A stretch of DNA of 21,134 bases from an uncultured Acetatifactor sp. (GTDB lineage Bacteria; Bacillota; Clostridia; Lachnospirales; Lachnospiraceae): the NCBI GenBank assembly GCA_910588225.1, contig CAJUQT010000058.1, forward strand, positions 1 to 21,134, in the 5' to 3' direction. Positions 21,083 to 21,134 of this stretch are shown here, piece by piece. Positions within the stretch are counted from its first letter, which is position 1. The number at the start of each line of letters is the position of its first letter. The notes under the pieces are model-generated. The model ran no database searches. It was not told the DNA's origin and saw only the letters and a list, made by a program, of their open reading frames with translations. A program made the translations under genes and the position numbers.

Positions 21083-21134
21083 TGCCCAGAACCGGAATCG
21101 AACCAGTGACACGAGGATTTTCAGTCCTCTGCTC
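21083..21134 (-). tRNA. tRNA-Phe (GAA), 3' part; 5' part lies beyond the window
   Basis: On the minus strand the sequence shows an anticodon stem GAGGA/TCCTC around the loop CTGAAAA (anticodon GAA at 21122-21120), a T-arm ACTGG-TTCGATT-CCGGT, and the 3' acceptor strand TCTGGGC with discriminator A at 21083. CCA is not encoded. The D-arm and 5' acceptor strand are outside the window. Confidence 0.92.

Overview
The window looks like a chromosomal segment of a spore-forming Clostridia species, most likely Lachnospiraceae. The reasons are sporulation-linked genes (a broken spmA, two small coat-type proteins), AGGAGG-type ribosome binding sites, moderate GC content, a small Cys-rich protein of the DUF6472 type, and the yaaO-yaaR-holB-yaaT(ricT)-rsmI gene order shared with Bacillus. 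Nearly every gene lies on the minus strand, so transcription runs from right to left. No database search was possible; family names come from motifs read by eye.

Right part (21134 to 13789, in transcription order): the 3' part of a tRNA-Phe gene; a terminator; a promoter; a membrane-anchored L,D-transpeptidase with a Pro-rich repeat tail; an HD-domain protein; an Orn/Lys/Arg decarboxylase-like PLP enzyme; pyruvate kinase; a 35-codon ORF that overlaps the pyk stop and abuts the next start; yaaR (DUF327); and holB (DNA polymerase III delta prime).

Middle part (13788 to 4852): a self-contained, apparently inserted operon for uptake and breakdown of a sialic-acid-like sugar. It holds a GntR/LacI-type regulator, a lipoprotein sugar-binding protein, two CUT1-type ABC permeases, an FAD-dependent oxidoreductase, a cytoplasmic sialidase-family protein and N-acetylneuraminate lyase (nanA). 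It begins at a clear sigma-A promoter with a near-perfect palindrome next to the start site and two 15-bp direct repeats upstream. It ends at a strong hairpin that sits on the promoter of the next housekeeping gene. No transporter ATPase, nanE or nanK is present, so those functions must be encoded elsewhere.

Left part (4851 to 1): the remainder of the housekeeping cluster, ricT (yaaT) with a long Q/R/G-rich tail, trmN6, rsmI and a DUF6472-type gene. Next come two small coat-type genes behind a structured leader, a bidirectional terminator, and a plus-strand 42-aa single-pass membrane protein with its own promoter and ribosome binding site. At the edge is an spmA gene that stops after 112 codons.

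The most interesting points are: the sugar island splitting holB from ricT; the FAD oxidoreductase within it; the sialidase-like protein that lacks the usual FRIP arginine; several short ORFs placed exactly at gene junctions; and the repeat-expanded tails of RicT, the decarboxylase and the L,D-transpeptidase.
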